A stretch of 64,000 nucleotides of DNA. It comes from Bacillota bacterium (GTDB lineage: Bacteria > Bacillota > UBA4882 > UBA8346). A program made the translations under genes and the position numbers. The first letter of the stretch is position 1, and every line of letters begins with the position of its first letter. Where the stretch lies: positions 27,753 to 91,752 of the forward strand of contig JAKOTQ010000061.1 of assembly GCA_029776205.1 (NCBI GenBank), in the 5' to 3' direction. The notes under the pieces are model-generated. The model had not been told where the DNA came from. It saw only the letters and a list, made by a program, of their open reading frames with translations, and ran no database searches. Positions 56,439-64,000 of the stretch are shown here, in pieces.

Positions 56439-57505
56439 CAATGAACCTCCTTCAATTTTTGCAGCTCTTCCTTTAATGCCGCGATAATTTGATCTTCCGG
56501 CACCTTCCGAATGATTTCACCCTGACGAAAGATAAGTCCTTCTCCACGGCCTCCGGCCACGCCTAAATCCGCTTCTCGGGCCTCTCCCGGGCCATTCACA
56601 GCGCAGCCCATGACCGCAATATGTAGCGGTTCTTTAATTCCTCGAACCAATGACTCCACTTGAGAGGCCAAAGATTCCAGATTGACTTGACACCGCCCGC
56701 AGGTCGGACAGGAGATCACTTTGGGGCCGAAACTCCGGAGTTCCAAGGCTTCCAGTATCTTTTGGCCGGCTTCCACTTCCCGGACAGGATCGCCAGTCAA
56801 CGAGACCCTTAATGTATCTCCAATGCCTTCCGATAGCAAAATACCCAACCCAACCGCTGAACGGATCGATCCGCTATACCAGGTTCCAGCCTCGGTAATC
56901 CCGATATGTAACGGATAATCGGTACGCCGAGCCAATTCCCGGTAAGCTGCAATCGTCTTCAGAACGGATGAAGCTTTCAACGAAATCACAATATCGGTAA
57001 AATCCACATCCTCCAACAACCGAACATGTTTCATGGCGCTTTCAACCATTGCCTCTGCCGTCGGGCCGCCGTATTTGGCTAAGAGTTCTTTCTCCAGCGA
57101 CCCGGCATTCACACCGATCCGGATGGGAACCCCACAGGCTTTGGCACGGGAAGCAACTGCTTTCACCCGCTCTTTCCCGCCGATATTGCCGGGATTGATC
57201 CGTAGTTTATTGATACCGGCATCTAGCGCAGTCAACGCCAATTGATAATCGAAATGAATATCAGCCACCAATGGCACCGGGGCTTGTTTAACCAATTCCG
57301 CCAAATTGGCTGCAGCCTCCTGATCAGGTACAGCCAAACGGACAATTTCACAGCCTGCCTCGGCCAATGCCCGTATCTGGGCCAGTGTTGCCTGAAGATC
57401 ACGGGTATCCGTATTGGTCATGGACTGGACCGAAATTGGAGCCCCTCCCCCAATCAACACAGAGCCCACTTTTACCTGGCGGGTCTTGCATAATGTCTGC
57501 ATCAT
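56438..57505 (-). CDS. ispG: 4-hydroxy-3-methylbut-2-en-1-yl diphosphate synthase (IspG/GcpE)
   Basis: A 355-residue iron-sulfur enzyme of the MEP isoprenoid pathway. A TIM-barrel N-terminus ([32 protein letters not shown]) is followed by the cluster domain with CPTCGRC and [15 protein letters not shown], giving the expected three cysteine ligands. Dxr of the same pathway lies 1.8 kb upstream. GAGGGG precedes the ATG. It leads ispG-proS-polC from a strong promoter. Confidence 0.97.
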   Translation of the reverse strand: MMQTLCKTRQVKVGSVLIGGGAPISVQSMTNTDTRDLQATLAQIRALAEAGCEIVRLAVPDQEAAANLAELVKQAPVPLVADIHFDYQLALTALDAGINKLRINPGNIGGKERVKAVASRAKACGVPIRIGVNAGSLEKELLAKYGGPTAEAMVESAMKHVRLLEDVDFTDIVISLKASSVLKTIAAYRELARRTDYPLHIGITEAGTWYSGSIRSAVGLGILLSEGIGDTLRVSLTGDPVREVEAGQKILEALELRSFGPKVISCPTCGRCQVNLESLASQVESLVRGIKEPLHIAVMGCAVNGPGEAREADLGVAGGRGEGLIFRQGEIIRKVPEDQIIAALKEELQKLKEVH

Positions 57506-57545
57506 CGAATCCCCTCATCCACAATTTATCACGGGCACATATAAT

Positions 57546-57572
57546 ATTCACACCCGAAAAACGGATGTGAAT
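57546..57572 (-). promoter_or_regulatory. Hairpin in the ispG leader
   Basis: ATTCACACCCG (57546-57556) pairs with CGGATGTGAAT (57562-57572), 11 bp with one wobble, 5-base loop. It lies 41 bases upstream of the ispG start. No T-run follows on the minus strand, so it is not a standard terminator. Confidence 0.45.
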
Positions 57573-57624
57573 TTTAACGCGTCCAGTCTTTATTATGTTC
57601 AGTCAGTTCAGACAAGATATATAA

Positions 57625-57653
57625 ATTATACCATTGTTCCTAAACATTGTTAA
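57625..57653 (-). promoter_or_regulatory. Promoter of ispG-proS-polC
   Basis: Minus strand: TTAACA (57648-57653, 5 of 6), 17-base spacer, TATAAT (57625-57630) preceded by TGG as extended -10. One of the best promoters in the window. Confidence 0.75.
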
Positions 57654-57711
57654 GAAAGGTTTTTTTGGTGATATTCTTTTTCCCAATCTCATTCTTTGAA
57701 CTATAATTCAA

Positions 57712-57741
57712 CAAAAAAACCGCCTCAAGGCAGTTTTTTTT
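57712..57741 (-). terminator. Terminator after the CxxC protein gene
   Basis: Minus strand: AACTGCC-TTGA-GGCGGTT with one T-G wobble, then TTTTTGTTG. It overlaps the stop codon of the 57725 gene. Confidence 0.8.
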
Positions 57742-58147
57742 GACATTCGTTGCATAAACCCTTATTTTTCCGTACCTGTGCAGCAGCCTCCTTGCCGCAA
57801 ATCCTGCAAAAATCTCCAACTATCGAGGCACAATTGGAACACATCCCGATTTTCCGGACATTCACTGGATCCGGACGGCCACAGGCCGGACAAATACATT
57901 GGCTGCAGTAACCATTATGCTCCCGAATCTCTTGAGGCGAAATCTTGCCGCATCCCCGGCAGCTGAACCTTCCGTCCCGTTTGGCTTCAAGCTCTTTGAC
58001 ACAGAGTTCGCAAAGATTGACCGATTTTAATATCCGAAATTTTTGAACCGAATTACCACACCGGGAACAATAACGGGCACTGGCTCTTCCGGTTTTTTTC
58101 CCCTCCCGGTTGGGATCTGCCCAAATCCGTTTCATTCTGCCAGCCAT
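57725..58147 (-). CDS. Protein with eight CxxC zinc-knuckle pairs, unknown
   Basis: A 140-residue basic protein. After a Lys/Arg-rich N-terminus it carries eight CxxC pairs: CSRC, CELC, CRGC, CSQC, CPAC, CSNC, CRIC and CNEC. They probably form four zinc ribbons in a row. No catalytic domain is present and I recognise no family. Such stacks usually bind RNA, DNA or protein. It starts 6 bases after the rseP stop; its GGAGG lies in the last codons of rseP. It ends the dxr-rseP unit. Confidence 0.75.
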   Translation of the reverse strand: MAGRMKRIWADPNREGKKTGRASARYCSRCGNSVQKFRILKSVNLCELCVKELEAKRDGRFSCRGCGKISPQEIREHNGYCSQCICPACGRPDPVNVRKIGMCSNCASIVGDFCRICGKEAAAQVRKNKGLCNECQKKLP

Positions 58148-58153
58148 CGATCA

Positions 58154-59245
58154 TTATCCTCCAAAAAATCTTTTGAAAAACCGTAACAAATCCCCATATG
58201 CGATAAACGCCCCCAACAATAGCACCGCCACCATTCCAAACATCTGGGCAGCCGCTTTTTGCTCAGGGGTAAATTCCCGCCGAATCAACCGTTCAATAAG
58301 TAAGATCACGATCCAGCCGCCGTCCAGTAAAGGCAAAGGCAACGGTAACATATTAAAGAGAAACAAGAACATCGAAATCTGAACGATCCAATATAACGTG
58401 TAATAAAGGGGTAAATTGGCGTTTTGCTCCACAACCGAGATCATTCCGATCGGGCCCATCAGACTGGCTCCCCCTAATTTACCGGCAAACATCATTTGAA
58501 AAGTTTTGATCACACTTTGGGTAAAATTCCACGGGAAATTCCATGAGATTTTAAAAGCTTCCGCGATAGAGGTCCGTTTAAAATCAGTCACCGCATTAAT
58601 CCCGATAATATAACGTTTCTCCAGTTCATTATAGAATGGAACAATCGTCTTAGTTAACGTTTGCTTGTTCCGAATTAACTTTACCGTTAAAGGGTTTTTA
58701 CCATATTCCTGTACCAACCTGGAAATATCCTGCCATTTATTAACCGGTTGATCATTGATGGCAATAATTTGGTCCCCCGGCCTGATCCCTGCATCAAAGG
58801 CAGGCATTCCGGGAGCAGCTTGCTCAACAATGGGCGCGTCGTTCCGGAGATTGCTGGGAAGCCCGACAAAAGCAGCCATACAAAAAACCAACACCATCGC
58901 CAGGATCAAATTGAAAATGGGCCCGGCGGCGATCACTATGACTTTTTTCCATAAAGCCAGAAAATTAAAGGATTCTTCCGGTCGAAGTGGTTCTTCGTCC
59001 TTCCCTTCGCCTTCCAAAGCGATATCCATCCCGGCAATTTTGCAAAATCCTCCGAGTAAAAACCAACGGATGGAGTATTGAATTCCCTTGCGTTCCGTCT
59101 TCCAAAGGATAGGCCCAAATCCAACGGCAAATTCGTAAACTTTCACCCCGAACATCCGGGCTGTAATGAAATGGCCATACTCATGGACAACGACCAATAA
59201 ACTCAAGATAAGCAACGTTTGCCATATTGAATTGATAATTCCCAA
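58154..59245 (-). CDS. rseP: RIP metalloprotease RseP/RasP
   Basis: A 363-residue site-2 protease that cleaves membrane-embedded anti-sigma factors and signal peptide remnants. The zinc motif HEYGHF is in the first membrane segment (about 21-26), a PDZ domain covers about 125-210 (PGMPAFDAGIRPGDQIIAIND), and LLDGGWIV carries the third ligand. TTG at 59245 is the start, with GGAGGAG five bases upstream. It follows dxr, as in Bacillus. Confidence 0.96.
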   Translation of the reverse strand: MGIINSIWQTLLILSLLVVVHEYGHFITARMFGVKVYEFAVGFGPILWKTERKGIQYSIRWFLLGGFCKIAGMDIALEGEGKDEEPLRPEESFNFLALWKKVIVIAAGPIFNLILAMVLVFCMAAFVGLPSNLRNDAPIVEQAAPGMPAFDAGIRPGDQIIAINDQPVNKWQDISRLVQEYGKNPLTVKLIRNKQTLTKTIVPFYNELEKRYIIGINAVTDFKRTSIAEAFKISWNFPWNFTQSVIKTFQMMFAGKLGGASLMGPIGMISVVEQNANLPLYYTLYWIVQISMFLFLFNMLPLPLPLLDGGWIVILLIERLIRREFTPEQKAAAQMFGMVAVLLLGAFIAYGDLLRFFKRFFGG

Positions 59246-59309
59246 TCATACTCCTCCTTCATATTTGATAATTCTCTATCTTAAGAGAGCATATCTCTCC
59301 CGAAGAAAG

Positions 59310-60476
59310 CTATGATAAAAGCTCCCGGGCCCGTTCCCGAGCCCAAGCGTCAACTGCTAAAATTTCTTGCAAATCCGGTGTTTTTGAAAAACTTTCTTTT
59401 TGATGATATCCAAAGACTTCTGAAACAATACCGATGATTCGCGTGAATTTAATCCTTCCTTGCAAAAAGGCAGCCACTGCCATTTCATTAGCAGCATTAA
59501 TTGCAGCCGGCAAGCTTCCTCCGATTTTTCCGGCCTGATAGGCCAATTCGACCGCTGGAAACAGTCGATCATCAACCGGTTGGAAACGGAGTTGCATCTG
59601 CTGGATAACATCCAGTTTCGGGAAAGTGGTTCCCCGACGCTCCGGGTAGGTAAGTGCCAGCTGAATGGGGAGTTTCATGTCACAAAGTCCCAGTTGAGCC
59701 ATAACCGAACCATCCGTCAATTCCACCATTGAATGGATAATACTCTCCGGATGGATGACCACTTTAATCCGTTCATAGGGCATATCGAATAACCAATGGG
59801 CTTCAATGATTTCCAATCCCTTATTAAACATTGTCGCCGAATCAATGGTAATTTTTCCGCCCATATTCCAATTTGGATGTTTTAGGGCATCGGCCACCGA
59901 AACATTTTCCAACAGTTCCGGCTGATAATTCCGGAACGGGCCACCGGACGCTGTTAAAATGATCCGTGCCACATCCCTGGTATTACGGCCTTCCAAACAT
60001 TGAAAAATGGCGCTATGCTCACTGTCCACCGGAATCAATTCTGCCTGATATTTCTCCAGGGACGGCATAATGATGGATCCGGCTGCCACCAGGGTTTCCT
60101 TATTAGCCAAGGCGATTCGTTTACCAGCCCGGACTGCGGCCATCGTTGGTTCGATCCCCACAGCACCAACCACCGCCGAAACCACGATATCTGCTTCCGG
60201 CAACGTCGCCAGTTCCACCAATCCTTGAGTCCCGCCTAAAACGGCCACATCCAGACCAGCTAAAGAAGTTCGTAAAGTATCTACCAGATTCACATCGCCA
60301 ATCGCGACATATTTCGGCTTAAACTGTTTCACTTGCTCCACCAGGAGCTCCAACTGACTTCCGGCCGCTAATGCTACCACCGAAAATTCATCCGGAAATT
60401 GCTGAATCACCTCAAGAGTTTGCTTTCCGATAGAGCCGGTCGAACCTAAAATTGCAATCTTCTTCTGCAAAAACAT
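59310..60476 (-). CDS. dxr: 1-deoxy-D-xylulose 5-phosphate reductoisomerase
   Basis: A 388-residue enzyme for the committed step of the MEP isoprenoid pathway. The NADPH fold is ILGSTGSIGKQTLEVI (8-23), then ALANKETLVAAG, the metal-binding PVDSEHSAIFQCL block, TASGGPFR and KITIDSATMFNKGLE. AGGAAG-type ribosome site precedes the ATG. A repeat-filled gap separates it from the AI-2E gene upstream. Confidence 0.97.
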   Translation of the reverse strand: MFLQKKIAILGSTGSIGKQTLEVIQQFPDEFSVVALAAGSQLELLVEQVKQFKPKYVAIGDVNLVDTLRTSLAGLDVAVLGGTQGLVELATLPEADIVVSAVVGAVGIEPTMAAVRAGKRIALANKETLVAAGSIIMPSLEKYQAELIPVDSEHSAIFQCLEGRNTRDVARIILTASGGPFRNYQPELLENVSVADALKHPNWNMGGKITIDSATMFNKGLEIIEAHWLFDMPYERIKVVIHPESIIHSMVELTDGSVMAQLGLCDMKLPIQLALTYPERRGTTFPKLDVIQQMQLRFQPVDDRLFPAVELAYQAGKIGGSLPAAINAANEMAVAAFLQGRIKFTRIIGIVSEVFGYHQKESFSKTPDLQEILAVDAWARERARELLS

Positions 60477-60493
60477 CCCTGCTTCCTTTTATT

Positions 60494-60604
60494 AGTTGAC
60501 AGTTTACAGTGTAATATTGACAGTTCCGAATTCGAGTTACATCGGTATGCATTTGTATCTTAACAAGAATTAACTGTCCACTGTCCCAACTGTCAACTGT
60601 AAAC
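60494..60604. repeat. Degenerate heptanucleotide repeat array (copy C)
   Basis: Left arm TGACAGT TTACAGT GTAATAT TGACAGT (60497-60524). Right arm AACTGTC CACTGTC (60572-60585) and AACTGTC AACTGTA (60588-60601). The arms are inverted and could fold into one large hairpin. It fills the gap between dxr and the AI-2E gene. Confidence 0.75.
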
Positions 60605-60625
60605 AATTTTCACCAATTGCCCAAC

Positions 60626-61642
60626 CTACGAATTTCTGAGTGCCCGATAAGAACCACGCAACACCGCGAGAATAAATGGGCCGAAAAAAACGCCGGATAT
60701 TCCGAACAATTTCATCCCCACATAGATCGTGATCATCACCAGCAACGGATGAAACTGTAAATTACTCCCCAGAAGTTTAACTTCAATCCACTGTCTGCTG
60801 GCCAACAGCAAAAAATATCCAATGATACAACCCAATGCACCTTGATATTGATGAAACAACATCGCGATCCCAACCGCCGGAAAATAAATGAACCCCGGCC
60901 CTAACACCGGAATAATATCCAACACTCCGGCCAGTAAGCCATAGGCCCAAGCTCCCGGCCAACCAAGCAGAAAAAAAACGATCGCTGTCACCAATGTAGT
61001 ATGCATTACCAAAATAAATTCAGTACGGATAAACCGGGCTAGCCCTTCTATCATCTCTCTCTTCAAAGGCAGCAGATATGGCTGCCACCTTTGGGGGACA
61101 AGCGTAACAAAGAGAGCAATCAGATCTTTTTTATCCCGAATGAAAAAATAGGCCGTTATACCTCCTAGACCAATCCAAAGCAGAAAACGGGGTAAAAGAG
61201 ACGCCAGATTCAATCCTCCATTGACCACATAACGTATCAGATGGTCTAAAGATTCCCGCAACCATAAAAAAGAACCATTCATTTTCATCTCAGGAAAAAT
61301 ACGACGGATCCAAGCGGACAGCTCCCGTTCAACCACAACCAGTTGCTGCCCCAACCGGGATAGCTGAGCCAACGAAGCTTGCGCTTCCTTGTATAACAAC
61401 ATCAACGTGATGACCAAAACCGCCATCATCATCCCGATAAAAATGGTGATTATAAGAATCACCGCAAACTTGCGGTGAATACCAACCCTTTCCTCTAAGA
61501 ACCGGACCGACGGTTCAACTAAACAAGCAAAGACAGCTCCTAAAAAAAAGGGAGCTACCAGAGGGAAAATATACTTTACCGAAAACACCAGAATGATGCC
61601 AAGAATAACCGTAGCTGTCAACGCCCAGGTCTCTTTGGACAA
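60626..61642 (-). CDS. AI-2E family transporter
   Basis: A 338-residue membrane protein with about seven to eight segments. It fits the AI-2E (PF01594) family: PFFLGAVFACLVEPSVRFLEE near the start (first 14 residues shown: PFFLGAVFACLVEP), GVLDIIPVLGPGFIYFPA, and a C-terminal GVFFGPFILAVLR. Members export signals or ions, and YtvI is a sporulation relative; which applies is unknown. TTG at 61642 follows GAGGGTG by 7 bases. It is inserted between cdsA and dxr, which are neighbours in Bacillus. Confidence 0.88.
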   Translation of the reverse strand: MSKETWALTATVILGIILVFSVKYIFPLVAPFFLGAVFACLVEPSVRFLEERVGIHRKFAVILIITIFIGMMMAVLVITLMLLYKEAQASLAQLSRLGQQLVVVERELSAWIRRIFPEMKMNGSFLWLRESLDHLIRYVVNGGLNLASLLPRFLLWIGLGGITAYFFIRDKKDLIALFVTLVPQRWQPYLLPLKREMIEGLARFIRTEFILVMHTTLVTAIVFFLLGWPGAWAYGLLAGVLDIIPVLGPGFIYFPAVGIAMLFHQYQGALGCIIGYFLLLASRQWIEVKLLGSNLQFHPLLVMITIYVGMKLFGISGVFFGPFILAVLRGSYRALRNS

Positions 61643-61656
61643 ACCGGAACACCCTC

Positions 61657-62490
61657 TTAATGAGGCAAAACATATGTAATCGTGTAATACACCACCGGTG
61701 CCGCCAACAGTAAACTGTCAAACCGGTCCAGCACCCCACCATGTCCCGGCAGGAAATTACCGGAATCCTTCACTCCTGCGTTTCGTTTGATGATGGACTC
61801 GATCAGATCCCCAAATTGTCCGGCAACTACGACCACTGTCCCTAATACGAGCATCGCCCAAAGTGGTTGGCGATAAACAATACCCATACCCAGAGAGACC
61901 AGCAATCCTCCTACCAACCCACCGATTGCTCCTTCCACGCTCTTCTTCGGACTGATCTTCGGGCACAACTTATGTTTTCCAAAATTAATTCCGATGAAAT
62001 AGGCGGCGCTGTCATTAGCCCAGGTGACCAAGATCGTGAACAGGATATAAAAGACGTTTTGCCCCGGAATATATCTTAACAATAAGATATATGCGAACAT
62101 CAGGCCGATATAGACCGTACCAAAGAAGTTCACGGCCGCATTGAGCAAACCCTGTTCCGGATTGCCCCGCAACAATTCATGGATGATGGCAGCAAAAAAG
62201 GCCACAATCATCACAAGGTTGATCATTCGTTCACTACGATAGATACTGTTCCAGGGCTCCAGGCCGGGATGGTTGAGAATAACATGGATTAAGGCCAGTA
62301 ACAGAAGGGAAATACCCAACAACAATCGAATTTGAGGTCGGAAATTCTGTTTCTTTAAGAGCTCAATATACTCCAGCATAGCCAAGGTAATTAACAAACC
62401 AATTGCTAAAGTATAATAAATTCCTCCGACCCACACCAGAAAGAACCATAATATTCCGCCGAGTACTCCCGATATAACACGCTGGTTCAT
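61657..62490 (-). CDS. cdsA: Phosphatidate cytidylyltransferase
   Basis: A 277-residue membrane enzyme making CDP-diacylglycerol. About eight membrane segments and the C-terminal CDP-transferase signature around ESIIKRNAGVKDSG and FLPGHGGVLDRFDSLL are visible. The ATG overlaps the uppS stop as TGATG. It is part of pyrH-frr-uppS-cdsA. Confidence 0.97.
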   Translation of the reverse strand: MNQRVISGVLGGILWFFLVWVGGIYYTLAIGLLITLAMLEYIELLKKQNFRPQIRLLLGISLLLLALIHVILNHPGLEPWNSIYRSERMINLVMIVAFFAAIIHELLRGNPEQGLLNAAVNFFGTVYIGLMFAYILLLRYIPGQNVFYILFTILVTWANDSAAYFIGINFGKHKLCPKISPKKSVEGAIGGLVGGLLVSLGMGIVYRQPLWAMLVLGTVVVVAGQFGDLIESIIKRNAGVKDSGNFLPGHGGVLDRFDSLLLAAPVVYYTITYVLPH

Positions 62491-63269
62491 CAGACCGATT
62501 CTCCTCTTTTTACTCCTCCGAAACGCCGTTCTCTCTGACTGTAAAACACAATTGCGTCCCTCATATCCGCTTTCTTAAAATCCGGCCAATATTTGGTGCT
62601 GTAATAAATTTCCGTATAAGCGATCTGCCATAGCAAAAAATTGCTTATCCGGCTTTCTCCGCCTGGTTTGATGAGTAAATCCGGATCCGGTTGCCCCGCT
62701 GTAAATAAATAATTCCCAAAAAATGCTTCATTAATTTCTTCCGGATCCACTTCACCCTGACGAACGGCTACAGCGATCTTTTGAACTGCCGAGACAATCT
62801 CCGAACGACCACCATAATTAATAGCCAGATTCAACGTTAAGGCTGTATTTCCACTGGTTCGGGCTTCGCTTTCCTCCATCAGTTTCCGGAGAGAAGGGCG
62901 TAAATTATGCCTCAAACCGATGAACCGCACCCGAACATTTTGCCGATCCAGCTTGTCCACTTCGCTTTTAAGTGCCTCTTCAAACAAATCCATTAAAAAG
63001 CGGACTTCCTCTTCAGGGCGCTTCCAATTTTCCGTGGAAAAAGCATACAATGTGAGAAAAGGCACGCCATATTCGAGGCAAACCGCAACAGCATCCCGGA
63101 CCCGATCCATGCCGACCCGGTGACCGGCTGTCCGCGGCATACCTCGCTGCCTGGCCCATCGCCCGTTTCCATCCATGATAATGGCAATATGCTTAGGAAT
63201 ATTCTTAACCGATGGTGAAGTTTTTTTAAACCAATTCGCCAGTTTAAATTTCATATCGTTCAAAATCAA
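62490..63269 (-). CDS. uppS: Isoprenyl transferase (undecaprenyl diphosphate synthase)
   Basis: A 259-residue cis-prenyltransferase that makes the lipid carrier for cell wall synthesis. Substrate motif HIAIIMDGNGRWAR with catalytic Asp, then GHRVGMDRVR, TLYAFSTENWKRP and the C-terminal PDLLIKPGGESRISNFLLWQ (20 residues) block. The start is uncertain: TTG 63269, TTG 63263 or ATG 63254; GAGGGGG at 63273-63279 gives the best spacing to 63263. That ribosome site is part of a hairpin. Confidence 0.96.
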   Translation of the reverse strand: MILNDMKFKLANWFKKTSPSVKNIPKHIAIIMDGNGRWARQRGMPRTAGHRVGMDRVRDAVAVCLEYGVPFLTLYAFSTENWKRPEEEVRFLMDLFEEALKSEVDKLDRQNVRVRFIGLRHNLRPSLRKLMEESEARTSGNTALTLNLAINYGGRSEIVSAVQKIAVAVRQGEVDPEEINEAFFGNYLFTAGQPDPDLLIKPGGESRISNFLLWQIAYTEIYYSTKYWPDFKKADMRDAIVFYSQRERRFGGVKRGESV

Positions 63270-63272
63270 ATA

Positions 63273-63309
63273 CCCCCTCTAAAGAGTTTGTTGGCCCTTA
63301 AAGAGGGGG
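63273..63309 (-). promoter_or_regulatory. Hairpin sequestering the uppS ribosome site
   Basis: AGAGGGGG (63302-63309 on the plus strand) pairs with CCCCCTCT (63273-63280), 8 bp, 21-base loop. The arm next to uppS is its Shine-Dalgarno (GAGGGGG in mRNA). No T-run follows, so it is unlikely to be a terminator. Confidence 0.5.
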
Positions 63310-63314
63310 ATATC

Positions 63315-63872
63315 TTAGACCTCCATAATCTCCTTCTCTTTATGCTCCAAGAGGCGATCAATCTCACTAATATATTTATCGGTTAATTTTTGAATTTCAT
63401 CCAGTCCGCGTTTGCTTTCATCTTCCGATATATGAGCCTCTTTTTCCAAGGCCTTAATCTTTTCATTGGCATCACGCCGGATATTTCGGATAACCACCCG
63501 TTTTTCTTCGGCTTCTTTCTTAACGACTTTCACCAGTTCTTTCCGGCGTTCCTCGGTCAATTGCGGAATCGGGATTCGAATCACTGAACCGTCATTGACC
63601 GGATTCAGTCCCAAATCCGCTTTTTGAATCGCTTTTTCAATGGCGCTTAATGCAGTTTTATCCCACGGCTGAACAACAAGCATCCGGGCATCCGGTACAG
63701 AGATACTGGCCAATTGATTCACGGGCGTCGGCGTTCCATAATACTCGACCATCACCCGATCCAGCAGTCCTGCATTAGCCCGGCCGGTTCGAATGGTTAG
63801 AAATTCCCGTTTAGTGGCTTCAATAGCCCCTTTCATATGATCCTCAGCTTCTTTAATAATGTCTTTAATCAC
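63315..63872 (-). CDS. frr: Ribosome recycling factor
   Basis: A 185-residue factor that splits post-termination ribosomes with EF-G. The three-helix bundle halves are clear: [23 protein letters not shown], of which [12 protein letters not shown] is diagnostic, [20 protein letters not shown] and the C-terminal [22 protein letters not shown] at 63872 with GGAGG seven bases upstream, two bases after the pyrH stop. Confidence 0.98.
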   Translation of the reverse strand: MIKDIIKEAEDHMKGAIEATKREFLTIRTGRANAGLLDRVMVEYYGTPTPVNQLASISVPDARMLVVQPWDKTALSAIEKAIQKADLGLNPVNDGSVIRIPIPQLTEERRKELVKVVKKEAEEKRVVIRNIRRDANEKIKALEKEAHISEDESKRGLDEIQKLTDKYISEIDRLLEHKEKEIMEV

Positions 63873-63874
63873 TA

Positions 63875-64000
63875 TTAATCCTCCCCTCTTACAAATGTCC
63901 CGACTTTTTCACCCATCACAATACGACGGATATTTCCAACTTGGGTAAGGTTAAATACCACAATCGGTATTTTATTTTCCATACATAATGACGTTGCGGT
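63875..64000 (-). CDS. pyrH: UMP kinase, C-terminal end (partial at right edge)
   Basis: The last 41 codons of a gene continuing past the window. The translated end [19 protein letters not shown], then [14 protein letters not shown], matches the C-terminus of PyrH. Its place directly upstream of frr is the normal Firmicute order. PyrH makes UDP from UMP for nucleic acid and wall precursor synthesis. Confidence 0.93.
   Translation of the reverse strand, partial: TATSLCMENKIPIVVFNLTQVGNIRRIVMGEKVGTFVRGED

Noticed and set aside
1..64000. CRISPR arrays, tRNA/rRNA genes, insertion sequences or prophage
   Set aside because: No evenly spaced direct repeats, no tRNA-like T-loop sequences, no transposase or structural phage genes were seen; the holin-family gene at 48698 stands alone and belongs to a chromosomal family.

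Overview
The window looks like a chromosomal segment of an anaerobic, endospore-forming Firmicute. Sporulation is shown by spoIVA, yunB and a pdaB-type deacetylase. Anaerobic life is suggested by class III ribonucleotide reductase (nrdD/nrdG/nrdR). Gene order matches several classic Firmicute blocks: pyrH-frr-uppS-cdsA-dxr-rseP-proS-polC, der-plsY-gpsA-spoIVA-hup, and dprA-topA-trmFO. One gene (7482-8273) encodes a secreted protein that reads like an outer-membrane beta-barrel ending in phenylalanine. In a spore former this points to a diderm lineage such as Limnochordia or Halanaerobiales. That placement is an inference and no 16S gene is present to test it. No tRNA, rRNA, CRISPR array, insertion sequence or prophage was seen.

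Layout. 1-5.0 kb: an HlyD-like adaptor (cut by the left edge), pgeF, and an nrdR-nrdD-nrdG operon with a promoter carrying two NrdR-box-like sites. 5.3-8.6 kb: a YgiQ radical SAM protein and the barrel protein with a long leader. 8.5-17.5 kb: a Xer recombinase, a Na/Pi cotransporter with PhoU, trmFO, topA, smg and dprA. 17.6-23.9 kb: small zinc or cysteine proteins, RNase J, ComFB, DUF2721, manA, a site-2 protease and an acetyl-esterase-like hydrolase. 24-29.2 kb: a signalling island made of a cytoplasmic LacI-type sugar-binding domain joined to a hybrid histidine kinase (broken by a frameshift), an HD-GYP response regulator, and a secreted carbohydrate-binding-like protein. 29.2-41.4 kb: yunB, PBP1A, mutS2, lon, an ABC-F protein, lepB, pdaB and HU. 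41.6-48 kb: spoIVA, gpsA, plsY, der and a DUF512 radical SAM protein. 48-50 kb: small accessory genes and a gene-poor stretch. 50.3-64 kb: polC, proS, ispG, an eight-knuckle CxxC protein, rseP, dxr, an AI-2E transporter, cdsA, uppS, frr and the end of pyrH.

The genes cooperate mainly in replication and repair (PolC, TopA, MutS2, DprA, Xer, HU), isoprenoid and envelope lipid synthesis (IspG, Dxr, UppS, CdsA, PlsY, GpsA), protein handling (ProS, Frr, Lon, LepB, RseP, ABC-F) and spore formation. Most transcription runs leftward. The few rightward genes are 17635, 20106, the 24.07-28.56 kb kinase/regulator group, PBP1A at 30240 and the holin-like gene at 48698. Convergent pairs share symmetric terminators, some overlapping stop codons. 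The most unusual sequence feature is a family of degenerate seven-base repeats, arranged as inverted arms, in three intergenic gaps (17.86, 43.42 and 60.49 kb).
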